A stretch of 64,000 nt of DNA from Pyrrhoderma lamaoense (GCA_002794735.1 NBAZ01000001.1:2356001-2420000); one strand, 5' to 3'; positions 1-11,372 are shown, numbered from the stretch's first letter. The notes: generated from the sequence alone by a model not told the origin. Numbers and translations are program-made.

Positions 1-2
1 AG

Positions 3-260
3 ATCGATCGTCGTACAGGTAAAACTATCGAAGCCAACCCCAAGTTCGTCAAGTCTGGTGATGCCTGTATCGCCACGCTTGTCCCATCGAAGCCAATGTG
101 TGTTGAGTCCTACAACGAATTCCCACCTCTTGGTCGTTTCGCCGTCCGTGACATGAGACAAACTGTCGCTGTCGGTGTTATCAAGTCCGTCGTCAAGGAT
201 GATAAAGCATCTGGAGGTAAGACCACCAAGTCTGCAGAAAAAGCAAACAAGAAGAAATAG
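3..260 (+). CDS. TEF1: Translation elongation factor EF-1alpha, 3' end only
   Basis: This is the last 85 codons of the GTPase that brings aminoacyl-tRNA to the ribosome; the 5' part lies outside the window. The reading frame opens at base 3 and runs without an intron to TAG at 258-260. The translated domain III is almost identical to eukaryotic EF-1alpha, including the [29 protein letters not shown] block. The lysine-rich tail (ending in KANKKK) is typical of fungal proteins. The family assignment is certain; gene number cannot be judged from one end. An AATAAA-like signal (CAATAAAG) lies about 110 bp past the stop. Confidence 0.96.
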   Translation: MDRRTGKTIEANPKFVKSGDACIATLVPSKPMCVESYNEFPPLGRFAVRDMRQTVAVGVIKSVVKDDKASGGKTTKSAEKANKKK

Positions 261-545
261 AGAGGCAGATGTGCGGTTTTATTTTTTTCCCCACTTGTTC
301 ATCTGTTCTTTTTATCTTGCACGTCGATACTTGTACTTTTTTCCTGTTATCATCATCATGTGTACGTTCAATAAAGAGAGAAGACTACTTGCGGCGAGGC
401 ACAGATGATAAAGCCTCGAACCGTGTTGTTCTTTTACAACAAAATTATATTCGTGGGAAAGTGAATTGAATCGTAACAGTGGAACACTACAAGAACATAC
501 AAGTAGACAAGCACAGAATGATATCTTTTCATTTGGTATCCGAAC

Positions 546-1781
546 ATGTTGATCTCAAAGACTTTTCATGATGTTCCATCTAAGCTATCACCGGGGAACA
601 GACCGGTCAGAATCTTCATCATAGCTCCAAATGTACCCAATTATCCCAGTGCTCGCTTTCCAGGCGTTGTAGTATTTAGGTATATAATATATATATATAT
701 CTACATCTTACCGTACTCACACATTGAACGCCTTCTAGTGAAATATACCAAGTAACAGGTCCAGTCGAGAGATTTGCAAGTCAGATAGCTAGTCATGGTT
801 ATGTTGTGGCTTGCCCATCTTCTTTCCATGAATTTGAAGGTCCAGAACCCATCCCATATGATACACAAGGTACTGGTTTACGCATAGGTGATGGCGGTGA
901 AAAATCTATTAATGTCGAGCTACATCTATCAGGCACCGACAGAGGAAATCGTTACAAGATTGAAAAAGAAGTGGCCGCATATGATGAAGATGCGACTTTG
1001 TCCATAGACTTGTTAACCTCCTTGCCAAACTGCAATGGACGAATTGCCGGTGAGCAGTCAACATCAAGCATGAATTCTATCTGTATTCATGCGCCTCCTT
1101 CAGCAACTGGAATGTGTCTTGGAGGTCATCTTGTAAGTCCTATGTCATTCTTTTATACTATATTCGTGCTAATCAGGTATAAACAGGCATTCAGGGTACC
1201 TTTTCTCTCTCTGTTAATATTGAAAGCGGTCTAAGAGTCACCAGGCTGCCTTTGATTCGCGTATCTTATCGAGTGTTTGCTTCTTTGCGACTGACATACA
1301 CAGTGCAACGCTAGGAAGGGGAAAGAATGACGATACCCTTGTTAGAGTCCGTAATGGGGACTTAAAAAATAAGGGTGAACTTGTCGTAAGTAACATTTTA
1401 CTCATATTACTCCTAATCGACCTAGATAAACGAAGATGCGTATGAAATCCATGTAGATGATTTTCGGGAAGCAAGATACACATGTACCGCGGGAAGGTCG
1501 TGATCTTATCCGTAAAGAGCTGGAAGATGCTGAAATTACAACATCTGTAAGTTACTGTAGAATTTCGTTTGTTTTGAGTATATATCTGACAAGCTGCACT
1601 GCAGTTCCTGGAAGTCCAAGCCCAACATGCATTCATACGAGATGAGTCTTCAAAGGGCCGATGGGATGCAGCACTGACACGATCACTATTCTCTTTTATG
1701 CTTGAGGTGTTTGAAAGAACTGTTGGTCGCGATTTGGGACCTCGTGTTGAGCAAGGAGAAGAGATTGCCCATGTTTGTTGA
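546..1781 (+). CDS. Dienelactone hydrolase family alpha/beta hydrolase
   Basis: Eight exons join to a 275-residue protein: 546-679, 739-869, 933-1049, 1104-1132, 1187-1195, 1245-1385, 1457-1546 and 1605-1781. The family (carboxymethylenebutenolidase type) hydrolyses lactone or ester bonds, in bacteria during chloroaromatic breakdown; the fungal substrate is unknown. Nucleophile Cys is in GMCLGGH, Asp in FGKQDTH and His in VQAQHAF, so the catalytic triad is complete. There is no signal peptide, so it is probably cytosolic. Exon 5 is only 9 nt (codons Ala-Phe-Arg); without it the conserved GGHLAFR segment cannot be built. The ATG at 546 begins the usual N-terminus of basidiomycete homologues. 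All splice sites are GT-AG and the frame is intact. Confidence 0.88.
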
Positions 1782-1938
1782 AAGTAGAGCCATAATAAAG
1801 ATAGTAACAATATCATTGAATATGTTTGTACTAGGACAGACCGCGTGGTTATGCGCGCGTCGGGCACGTCGAATAGCATATTAATATCAAAGCCTGTCCC
1901 GCGTCGCGTGAGAGCGGCCCTTAGACATCGACCAACCC

Positions 1939-4900
1939 ATGGCTTCACGTAGACTCGCCATCTCTTCGTTATTATGTGACAATGAGCAGCCAGCAGTGGG
2001 CAAATCACAGTCATCACCAACAAGTGACAACAGTAGCCGCGTCCCTTTGTCTCCGACAGTTTACTCACCCCAGACGGCATCATATGCATCCCTACAACCC
2101 TCGGCATCAGACAGTCGTAGCAATATTCACTATGAAGAGCAGAGGTATGGGCCATCTCCAGGAGGCTTTAGTACACACAGTCCAGAGTATCAGCGAAACC
2201 CAGTGCCACCATTCCCATCCATGAGCCGCTATCATTCAAGCTCAGCTCCTCGAACAGCATATCCGGCTCCAATACAAATCACTCGCCAGTCAAGTCCCGT
2301 TCTTCCTCGTTCCCCCTCTCCGCCCTTTTATGCGTCTCAGTTTCCATCGGTATCGCCTATTCGTTCATCAGCTCGTCGTGAGCGCCGAGATGTCGATCAA
2401 GCTTTCCCGCGCCTCGACGACCAAGACTCAGACTACGCGACAAGACAAGTTCAACGTCATCCTCCATCTTTCCATAGTCATCATTCACCATTGTCGCAGA
2501 TCCATGTTGTCGACGATTCTCATCAAAGAAGACGACTGTCGGTAAATCTAAATACTCGTAATTTTTCGCCGGTCCAACAAACCTACCCGCTCTCATCTCC
2601 TTTGCCGAATAATTTCCCTTCAACAGCAACGCATTCGTTATCTTTGCCTTTCTCTGACTCTCCTGTAATTTCAACCCCAGCTTCTTCTCAGGCATTTACG
2701 TACAATACGGATCCCTCGGAAGGTTCACCAACTTTACTACGTCTTCCGGAGGCGAGCATGACGACCCAGCGTTCTTCGTTGTCGCCTTCAGTGGCTAGGG
2801 GTGCCCCAAGTGGTCTTGATTTTCTCCTTGAAGCGGTGGAAATGGAGAAGACGAACTCTGACAGCCAAAAATCTCCTAAAACTAGCTCAGGGACTGATTC
2901 CGCTCACTCACAAACTCGGCTTGAATCCCTCAGTCCTGATATTTCTCGCTTGGATACTAAAATACAACACGGTCCACCTCCCACACCTCCTTATACTGGT
3001 GGATATATATCACCAGAAGACAACGACGTGCAGCAACAAACGCGGCTTGACCCGGAAAGTGGGAGAGCTATGAAACGACGACGTCCGTCTCCCGAATCAA
3101 TACCTATTTCTCATAGTCACCATGTCTCTCAGTCTGAATCATCATCTTCTCTCTCTGGTCAGCACTCACAAATTAGTGAAAGACGACTTATGGACGATAG
3201 TCCTCATGGGCATAAGCCTCGAAGTCCCTATGCCGCAGCATTTCAAGTGCCTACGAATTCCTCGAACCACACTATCATATCTCATCGAGAAATTCCTCAC
3301 TCTTCGTCACACACTCATATGTCTAGGAGGAGGTCCAAAAGCCCTGAAATTTTGCCTCCAACACCAGTTGAGAGTGAGCGCGATATTACAGCTTATGCTA
3401 AACAATCCCCTCCACGAAGTAAGCCTCGGCCTAGAAAGCCAGGTTCTGCAGCTTTGGCTGCTGTGGAAAAGGAACTCCATGCTGTCAAGTTGTCTGATAA
3501 TGTTAATGGGGGAGAAGGAACTCGCGTAAATGTCAAGGATAGCTTCCCTATGACTCATGTAAAAGACAAACATACATCAAGACCCAAGCCGCCAAGTAGC
3601 TCGAACCTCAAGTTACAGCCTAGGAGAGAGCTAGAGTTGGGAATAGGCACGGATGAAGATGTCGATGACTTTTTCCAATCAACCTTTGATTCTCCAAGAC
3701 CAAAGAATGCCGAATCACACAAGGTTCAGCAGGCTCATGATTTAAAGGCAGAAGTCGTTACCCATGAGGGCCCCAGGAATCATAAAACTCATGAACGGAG
3801 ACACGTCCATGACACACACTCTATACTAGAGGTACTAAACCCTAATAAAGCCAGTAGGAACTACTCCTCGGATGAAATGGACAGAGCTTTCGACAGTTTG
3901 TCTCCTAATGCCCTTGAAGAAGCTGGAAAGACTTCGGATGGTGAAACAGAGTTTTTGGATGAACTTGTCGATGCATTTGGGGCTAGTACCTCTGAAGACG
4001 AGCGAACAGATATTGACGACCAAGGAGCTGATGCAATGGAAGTAGATGTCGACAATGAATTGCTCGACCTTATAGATGGACCAATCGAACAAGAAACTGG
4101 AATTTCGCGCGGTTCTCATCTCAGTGCTCAAAAGCCGTCTACTGAGTTTGAGGATCTTACTTCTGCACCTCACCTTGCCGATACTTCAGAAGCTCTAATT
4201 AAACAGACAAAAGACAATACAAAGGACACAAACAAGTCTAAGGCCAAGAGTAAAGCGGGTCATGCAGGTGTTCAATTAGAGGATTTCTCTGTCAAGGTTC
4301 GAGCCATATCATATTTTTTATCGATTGATACTTAGACGATGTGCTTAGCCAACAAAATCCAAGTCTGGTGGACGGTCCAAAGCAGCGAAAGGAGAGTCAG
4401 CAGAGAAATCGAAGTCTGGAAAAGCTAAGAAAGAACCCTTTGCTTCGGGTTCACAACCTTCAACACCTGTTTCTATTATAAATCAACCAGTAACTGCTTT
4501 GGAAGATATTCAAGTGACCTCATCTGGAAGGATGGTTACAAAGTCTAAGAAATCGGTGGCAGCTGCAGCTGCCGCCGCATATATCTCATCTTCACGACAT
4601 TCGTCCTCACATAGCCGGAAAAAAGCTGTCACTTCGGGAGAAGTAGTAAATCCTCGTTCTCGCTCACACTCAGTAATGCCCCGTGCTTCTGTTGATCCTG
4701 AGCCGCAGAGAGAGAAAAGTGCAAAAGTCGAAGATGACAAGAACGTGCTTAAGGAAAAGGAAAAGGAGCCCGAAGAAGATGAGGCAGAAGAGGATAATAG
4801 ATTATACTGTATCTGTAAAACAACATATGACGAGGACCGTATAATGATTGCTTGTGATAGGTATGTCCTTTCGTTCTGATTAGAAACCATCTCTTACCTT

Positions 4901-6209
4901 GTTCCATCACAACAGGTGTGATGAATGGTATCATACACAATGTGTAGATATGCCTGACCTAGAAGTTGATCTTGTTGACCAGTTTATCTGTCCTAATTGT
5001 GTTCAACGTGAGTCTTTTTACTATGTATGTCCTTGTCATGAAGGCTAGTGGCGCGCCACTTGAGTTCGCCGTTGTCTTGCTCTTGTATCGTGATTTTACA
5101 CTAACTAACCTCTGGCTACCATGATGTTGTTAGAAAACCCCTCTCTTCATCTGCGTACTACCTATAAACAGAGATGCTTCTCAGGATTACACCATGCTAA
5201 TCCAGATTCTGTCGATGCTTGTCATAAGCCCTCCGTGGACTATTATCCAAATACTGCTCCGATGAATGTGGCGCTAGGTAGGTTTTGGCGTTTGAGAATT
5301 AAGTCTTTGAACTGATAAGATCCTGTCAAGATACATGCATCGTAAAATACAAACTTGGGCAAAACAGGGCGGTAATGTTGAGAGTCTCTGGGAATCTGTA
5401 AAAAATCGTGAAAGACGCGATGGTTTGGTTGTTCGCGAGCCTGGGAGAACGTTGCCTAGAGCTATTCTTGCGGAAATTCAGAAGAACTCTTCACTGTCTC
5501 CCCAATTCCAAGATAATGACTCTGAACCAAAGCCCGATGCAGCCTCAGATATAATAGCTAGTAATCAGGAAAGAGTGTTGGCTCGACTACATATACGTTT
5601 GAAAAGTATCGAACAGGAACGTGAAGATCTCAAACGGGAAATGGAGTTGATTTCTCTTCGAGAACGTCTTTTGCAACTAGCATTAGAGAGAGAAGAGCAA
5701 GTTGATGATTGTGGTTGGGACCAGAGGCTGGTATGGGACCACGATGAATGGTATGTATACGGAACAGAAGTTCTAGAGAACTACTGGGTGCCTCCGGGGA
5801 GCGTTCAAAACGACCGTGATGAAGAACTAGACATGGATGTTGACCAACAAGAGGGAGAATTCGAATGTTGGTGTAAAGGGGAAAAGAAGTGTCCGCGACA
5901 TAACGGGTAGGAATTGATCTTGTTTGATTCAAAGTATGGTGACAATCCTGATTAACAACTTCATGGTAAAGGTGGCAAAAACTACGGACTGAGGAGATTG
6001 AGGACGACAAGAGACGAATGGAAGATGAACAGGCACGTCTTACAGCACTGGAACAAGAGATACAGAATCGGATAGAGATGATACTACGTCCTCATCTACA
6101 CGCTCGTGACACAGCTCCAGAACTTACGTTGACATTCAAGACTACTTATGGAAAAAATCCAGAAGAAAATGTGAAGAAAAGTAAACGCAAGACTATAACC
6201 GCTGCATAA
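1939..6209 (+). CDS. SPP1: PHD-finger protein, Spp1/CFP1-like subunit of the Set1 COMPASS complex (one-base break)
   Basis: Exons 1939-4296, 4349-4860, 4916-5007, 5134-5277, 5331-5906 and 5972-6209 encode about 1306 residues. The first ~930 are disordered and rich in Ser, Pro and His. A Cys4-His-Cys3 PHD finger follows (about residues 937-987, starting YCICKTTYD, with CDEWYHTQC). Next comes the Spp1/CFP1 block with GLHHANPDSVDACHKP and KYCSDECG, a coiled coil, and a final CPRHNGWQKLR zinc segment. In Spp1/CFP1 the PHD finger reads H3K4 methylation for the Set1 methyltransferase. KYCSDECG is in a different frame from the upstream CHKP motif. One extra base near 5250 (for example in the AAA run) restores it, uses the better donor GTAGGT at 5278, and makes the total exactly 1307 codons. 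As written, a predictor would skip to GTTTTG at 5282 and lose two zinc ligands. Confidence 0.8.
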
Positions 6210-6435
6210 TACACATCTTTCCGTTATTACTCGGTGTTTATTGTAGATGTATTTTTTAGTTTTGTAACTTCCATACGATTATTCTGCAGAGTTAATGGCA
6301 ATCAGTAGTACACTGCTAAACACTTGTCCATGAGAGATCAGATATTCTAAGAATACATGCGATAAATGATGTGGGTGAGTTGAGCGATATCAAAATATAA
6401 ATCGCGTTAAAACGAAATATCTCAATCATTTCGTT

Positions 6436-7109
6436 TCAGTATCCATCTCCTTCTCCCCCTTCCCTACAAAAGCCTCGTTCTTCGAATAATATTTGAGATT
6501 TATCATGTTCACGATGTTTCTTCTCTGCCACATCTTGAGCATATACATCCTTTAATGCTTCATAAGGCACTGGTTTTAACGGAACTTCGTCCTCTTGGTC
6601 CAGATCCTTTGAAGATGAATCATCTATATAGCTGAGATTTTCACAAGATACCTAGAGAACGTACCACCTCTCCTAGAAGAACGACGTTCTCCCCACGTAT
6701 AAGGAATACACCCACTTTTCGTTCCGCATATGTCGAGCCATGATATATACGCTCAACAGTATCTTCTAACACGAGATTGGCTATGATAGAGATTGATTTA
6801 ACGGAAGTAGGACTTAGTTTCTAAGCAGAGTAAAGTATTGATGAATCAGGGGGAGGTTTGGTCAAAGATGCTCACCAAACTGATCGTAAGAGCGTAAGAC
6901 ACCAATAAGTTTTCTCCCGTCACGTAACATGACGAGCATCTTCTCTGGACAAGGAATTGCGCATACAGTGAAGTTTGTTTTGGGGAGATGTGAGGGGGGA
7001 GAGCTTAGACTGTAGGTATTGAAATTATAAGAGGAAAAGGACGTTCGAACGTACTATCCACACAGTCGACCAGGGAACCGGACGTCGTAAAGGGTATGAG
7101 AGAATCCAT
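6436..7109 (-). CDS. LSM1: LSM1, Sm-like subunit of the Lsm1-7 mRNA decay complex
   Basis: Four exons on the minus strand (7109-7055, 6944-6876, 6780-6665, 6606-6436) give 136 residues in perfect frame. The Sm1 motif (DGRKLIGVLRSYDQFANLVL) and Sm2 motif (IRGENVVLLGE) are complete. After them comes the Lsm1-specific tail with DLDQEDEVPL and the ending GFCREGGEGDGY. Lsm1 gives the cytoplasmic Lsm1-7 ring its identity. The ring binds oligoadenylated mRNA 3' ends with Pat1 and promotes decapping. The gene converges on the Spp1-like gene, leaving about 226 bp between the stops. The start is set by the conserved N-terminus MDSLIPFTTSGSLVD. Confidence 0.93.
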
Positions 7110-7295
7110 TTATTTCAGGGGTAAGAAAAGCAGCGCTAACGCTGCGCGTTGTGTTTGAAAGAAAGAGAAGTGGAGGTGCTAATGAAATGATTGATACAAC
7201 TATAATTCACTGTTTATTTCGTTCGATACTCGTAGTATGAGTGAGATTGGATAGAGTTAGAGGGACAATACAAATTAATCTGAAACATAAGTATG

Positions 7296-7395
7296 TCTGC
7301 TGTGACCGAGTGGTTAAGGTGTCAGATTTGAATTGGTTCAGGCCACAAATATCTGATGCACTATGTGCGCGTAGGTTCAAATCCTGCCGGCAGAG
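7296..7395 (+). tRNA. tRNA-Ser (anticodon UGA) with an 18-nt intron
   Basis: The cloverleaf folds by eye. Acceptor stem 7296-7302 pairs with 7388-7394, with discriminator G at 7395. The D arm reads ACCGAGTGGTTAAGGT, and anticodon stem TCAGA/TCTGA is at 7322-7326/7352-7356. There is a long class II variable arm, and the T arm reads GTAGG-TTCAAAT-CCTGC. The anticodon TGA is at 7329-7331. An 18-nt intron (7333-7350) follows position 37, the standard place for nuclear tRNA introns. The long variable arm together with G73 separates it from leucine tRNA. Base pair 1 is T-A, not the more common G-C. A T-run follows at once. Confidence 0.92.
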
Positions 7396-7400
7396 TTTTT
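7396..7400 (+). terminator. RNA polymerase III terminator of the tRNA-Ser gene
   Basis: Five T residues directly follow the discriminator base, the usual Pol III stop signal. Confidence 0.8.
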
Positions 7401-7702
7401 ATTCAACATAGTATCTTTTTTTGTTTGAAAAATCAGCGACTGTAGCCAATTTTTTCTGTATCAATGCACACAGTCGATTAACTTGTTATTAACTACATAA
7501 AACAGTGATTAACAATTCTCCATTCATTTGGCCGAGTTAATCTTATGCACCAAAATATGCCCTCATGCCTTTTGAAAAAAATCTGATCATCCGAGTAAAC
7601 TTGCCTATGGAACATTTGCCTGGTATTTCTTTCATGTCTACTCTCATATGAATTCAAAGATAGTAAAAGTCTCGAAGATAAGGTTATAGTCATAAACGCT
7701 TA

Positions 7703-7924
7703 TTGAGTCTATATAGATGTACAGCAGAACATTGCAGTGAAACCCATTCTGAAGACACGAAGGTCCGTCAGAAACGAATCCACCGCACCCAAGTTCCATC
7801 ATTTGACCACAAGGGCCTCTTTTTCTCCAACCGGTATGACGATCTCAAGGTCCTCGACCGGCGTCAAGTCCTCCGAAAAGGCGAGCCAGTCATCGTCAAG
7901 ATGCTTTTGAGCGGTTGTGGTTAA
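7703..7924 (+). other. Unassigned open frame, possible gene fragment
   Basis: From about 7760 to 7920 the sequence is richer in G and C than its surroundings. It has the third-position pattern of the nearby genes (AAG, CTC, GTC, CGG codons). The open frame gives a basic peptide containing KGLFFSNRYDDLKVLD and ending MLLSGCG, with no ATG at its start and no visible neighbouring exons. I do not recognise the family. It may be the 3' exon of a small gene, a decayed copy of a gene, or chance. The rest of 7401-8349 is AT-rich and shows no other gene. Confidence 0.25.
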
Positions 7925-8349
7925 GCGTTAATGTGTTTGCGTGCAAAAACTTATACGATTCTATATATAGCATATTACTAACCAGCTTAGGGCCGGCATT
8001 TACATTTATTGACGATGATATTGGAACACCGATAACGATGTCTCTAATAGTGAAGTTCATATCTTACCAAACCCAATCTCTGTTATCTATGTCTATCCTG
8101 CATAGGCTATGATATATGTTCCCCAGATACGACTATACTGAGATTATGATTTTAATTGTCTGTAAAGTAGCATATTCTAGATCGAATCTGAGGTGCTGTA
8201 TAGATTATTGCGTAATACTTTCTCACACTTTATGGCCAGAACCGACCGATAGTACTATCGACAGACCCGAACACTTCATCGTCTTCAAAACAAATCAGCT
8301 TAAACCGTAGCGTGCCTACTAGAGCACCGCTGAGAGAAACGCGCCCAGA

Positions 8350-9524
8350 ATGGCAGCGTCGGTAGCGTCTAGGAATTACTTTGATCTCCTCAGAGGTATT
8401 TGTCCATTCTCTAATGCATACATCTTCCTTGCTGATCTATACACTAAACTATTATAGATGATACGCAACCTGCCACCACGGCGGAATCCAAGCCAAAGGA
8501 GACGACCGCACCGACTTCTGCGCCCTCTAAGGCCCAGGGACAGAAGGGAAAGGGAGGTCCTAGGGGAGGACGTTATTATCAAAGAGGCGGAGCTGCAGGC
8601 TCTGCCCCGCGGGATCAGCCAGAATCTGAAGAGGCTCCCCGCGAGAAGCGTGAGGACCGTCCTCGCGGTCGTGGCCGTGGCGGACGTGGAAGGGGTGACC
8701 GCGGTGCTCGTCCTTTCCACGGGCGTACCTACGACAAGCACAGTGCAACTGGCAAGACGTATGTTTCATGTCTCAATCATCTTAATCAACACGCATGAAA
8801 AATACCTTATATTGACGAGTGTATATATATCCAATTTAGAGATACTGAGAAGAGAGTCGAATCTGGCTGGGGAGCTGATGAGGGCGACAAAGAGCTTATA
8901 GCTGAAGCTGAAGGAGAGAAGGATGCCGCTGCTGAAGCCCCAAGCAATGACTGGGGTGTCGAGACGACTGCCGCCGATTCATGGGGCGTTCCCGCTGAAC
9001 CAGTCGGAGATGCCGCTGCTGAAGCTGCACCAGCTGAATCTCACCGCAAGGAAGAAGAAGAAGACAATACTCTGACCTTGGACCAGTACCGCAACCAGCA
9101 GGACAAGTCTAATGTCCCGCAACTTGAAGGTATCAGGAAAGCGAACGACGGTGACGATGCCTTATTCAAAGATGCTGTCGTCGTTACCAAGGAACTTGGC
9201 GAAGAAGATACATACTTCGCTGTCAAGGTCAGCCCTTGCCATTGTATATCCTTTCCATGGAGATTCTCAATTAAATTTATTTCTTAGGCCAAGGCTAACA
9301 AACAGCGAAACAAAAAGGATGACAAAAAATCTGTGATCAGCATTGCGATTGATGGACAGTTTGCCGACACCCGTCCACCGCGTAGCGGACGTGGACGTGG
9401 AGATCGTGCTCGTGGTAATGGCCGTGGACGTGTAGCTCGCGGTCGTGGTCGTGGAGGTGCAAACAGCTCGAGTGGAGCCCCAGTGAACTGGGACGACCAG
9501 TCAGCATTCCCTTCACTGTCATGA
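8350..9524 (+). CDS. STM1: Stm1/SERBP1-like ribosome-associated RGG protein
   Basis: Exons 8350-8395, 8458-8758, 8840-9227 and 9288-9524 encode 323 residues without a frame problem. The N-terminus MAASVASRNYFDLL matches the Stm1 segment that enters the small ribosomal subunit. An RG-rich region follows (RPRGRGRGGRGRGDRG). The HABP4/PAI-RBP1 core has FHGRTYDKHSATGKT and LTLDQYRNQQ, and a second RG-rich tail ends in WDDQSAFPSLS. In yeast Stm1 holds idle 80S ribosomes during starvation and helps translation restart. It is probably cytoplasmic. Family assignment rests on the domain order and both conserved ends. Confidence 0.9.
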
Positions 9525-9858
9525 AGGCTTGTATCTTTTTTAGGGTGATATTCCCCTGTAAGATGCTATGTTGAAAGCAGAATGTGTACTGTCAGACTCT
9601 TCATACTCATTGTTCTCCGACGAGAGGGCCTCATTAAAATTTTGTTCTCATTTGTTACTTTTTATGTGCATAGTCTTGTATGTATTTCGAGGCACATTAT
9701 CGGCGATTTTATGTTTCTCTTATATATCTTTCGCATCATCTATACTGCTCCTTGACTAAGGTCGTCATTACATTGGAGTGTTGCGTTGAACGACATAAGT
9801 GAGTATGATAATTTGTTACGCTGGTCAAGATTATAAGAATATAAGTCTACGTGAATCA
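9525..9858. other. Convergent intergenic region, no gene seen
   Basis: This lies between the Stm1 and NDUFA5 stop codons. It is AT-rich, and its short open frames have no coding character. It probably holds the two 3' UTRs. Confidence 0.6.
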
Positions 9859-10307
9859 TCAATACTCTGTTGTTTTTCCAAAGTACTCCCATTGCCCTGG
9901 CTGGGGCTTCTCTTCTAAAGGTTCCCAGCTAGATATATACACCTGATGAGATATGATTTTGTTACATGACCAAGACAGAACTTACGCTTTCCACTCAATC
10001 ATTTTACCAACCAGACTTAACTCGTCCTGAGCAATGTCGATTGATTCTTCAATTTGACCTCATCAAGCGCCTTCTCTGCAGCAACAACATCCCCATTCGC
10101 TTCTTGTACGATTCTCAATTTTCTCTGAGTGAGTGCCTCTACACCTTGTCTGTATACAGAGGTTTGAGGGATTTCGTTAAGGCGAGCGAGCGTAGTTTGA
10201 TAGGTCTCTGCGAGAGTGGGTAAAGGATTTGGGTGAACTTTAAGACCGGTGATTCCTGTTGACGCTTTTAATGCATGTTGCAAAAGGGGACGAGTAAGGC
10301 GAAGCAT
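9859..10307 (-). CDS. NDUFA5: NADH:ubiquinone oxidoreductase subunit NDUFA5 (complex I), one-base break
   Basis: Two exons (10307-9986 and 9928-9859) encode about 130 residues of the ETC_C1_NDUFA5 family, a subunit of the matrix arm of complex I. Visible features are TGITGLKVHPNPLPTLAETY, LNEIPQTSVYRQGVE and the C-terminus WEPLEEKPQPGQWEYF. The start at 10307 gives MLRLTRPLLQ, a plausible mitochondrial leader; an in-frame GTG at 10319 is not needed. The frame breaks after ...EKALDE. Adding one G (a C on the plus strand at 10058-10059) gives DEGQIEESIDIAQDELSLVGKM and runs on to the stop with total length exactly 131 codons. This is read as an assembly deletion. It sits head to head with the bL32m gene. 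Confidence 0.85.
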
Positions 10308-10511
10308 AGTGACCAGCACACGGGATACTATTACTGGTAGTAGTTGACGGCGAGGGAGTAACCTATTGCAAGGGTGTAATCAGGACGCGGGATGGGATTA
10401 TTCGTCGATCTTAATTTCCAAAGGAGGCATATCTTCGGGCAGCCTTCTTCAAACGCCTAGTCTCAGTCTGTGCTTTTACACAACCCGTAACTCCCTTTTC
10501 TACTGCCTCTC
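10308..10511. promoter_or_regulatory. Shared divergent promoter of NDUFA5 and bL32m
   Basis: Only about 204 bp separate the two start codons of these oppositely oriented genes. Both encode nuclear-made mitochondrial proteins, so a common bidirectional promoter is likely. No clear TATA box is visible. Confidence 0.55.
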
Positions 10512-10944
10512 ATGTCTCTCGCATTAGGACCAATACGGACAGGTGCACTGTCGCTCATGAAGCCTGCTCAAAGGCCGGCTGCCGCTCTGGCCCTTTTACG
10601 ACCAGCAGCCCTCTGGTCACCTTTTCACGCTGCAATCCCAGCATGGAACTCTTTACTTGAATTCTTCCCTTCTATCCTCTGGGCTGTACCGAAAAAGAAG
10701 GTATCACACTCGAGGAAAGCTATGCGCTCTGCGAACAAAGGCTTAAAAGATAAGCAAAGTATGTCTACTATGATAGTACCATCCATATTCTTGAATTAAT
10801 CTACGTGAAGACATTGTCGGTTGTCCTGGGTGCGGGGCTGCAAAATTAGCACATCATTTGTGTCCAACGTGTTACTCGCAAATTAGTCGTGGAAATAAGC
10901 GTGACGCACGAGAACCAGAAGGACTAGGCATAAGAAGTTCATAG
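10512..10944 (+). CDS. MRPL32: Mitochondrial large-subunit ribosomal protein bL32m
   Basis: Two exons (10512-10758, 10811-10944) make 126 residues. The first ~65 form an Ala/Arg/Leu-rich mitochondrial presequence. The mature start is VPKKKVSHSRKAMR, the classic L32 opening. A zinc-binding pair CPGC ... CPTC follows and a short basic tail ends the protein. bL32m is a structural protein of the mitoribosomal large subunit; in yeast its processing by the m-AAA protease controls mitoribosome assembly. The intron (GTATGT donor) is 52 bp. Start choice is supported by the presequence and by the short distance to the divergent NDUFA5 gene. Confidence 0.92.
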
Positions 10945-11372
10945 TGGAACATCATGTCCCATCTATGTTAGTGCAATCATACACTCAGCTGTTTATCACA
11001 TACTCAGACGATACTTTTTCCTAGGTAGTAGAAGATTAGTTATAATTATACTTGTTTAATTTACAGACGGATTGTCATAGCTCAGCATTCAAAACGGTAG
11101 TTACGGGCGCGGTCCGTTTCTATATTGAGCTCGGAATAATTTTATTTAATTACCTTTGCTAATGACGGATCGGAAATAAAAGAACGGCTAGAAGTGACCA
11201 ACGAATATTTCTTACGGCCCGGGAATGAGGTATTGAAAATAAGCTCATGAAGGTTGTGTCAACGACAGAATGATATTCTCAAGAACTATATATAACATAA
11301 CACATACGCATGCATCTTCTGCTAGTTCTTCCCCAGCCTCTTCCTTACCTTGATTTGCTGCTGCTAAAAAAT
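10945..11372 (+). promoter_or_regulatory. Upstream region of pectinesterase 1 with CGG-rich element and TATA box
   Basis: A TATA box (CTATATATAA) lies at about 11286-11295. A CGGCCCGGGA motif lies at 11215-11224, about 70 bp upstream of it. The same GGCCCG core recurs before the other two pectinesterase genes. The TATA position argues that transcription begins after 11310, so the ATG at 11310 is not the start. Confidence 0.5.

Noticed and set aside
10308..10319. GTG at 10319 as start of NDUFA5
   Set aside because: A normal ATG at 10307 opens a good mitochondrial leader.
11310..11372. ATG at 11310 as start of pectinesterase 1
   Set aside because: It lies only ~15 bp after the TATA box and puts a non-signal stretch before the signal peptide; 11373 fits both promoter and secretion.
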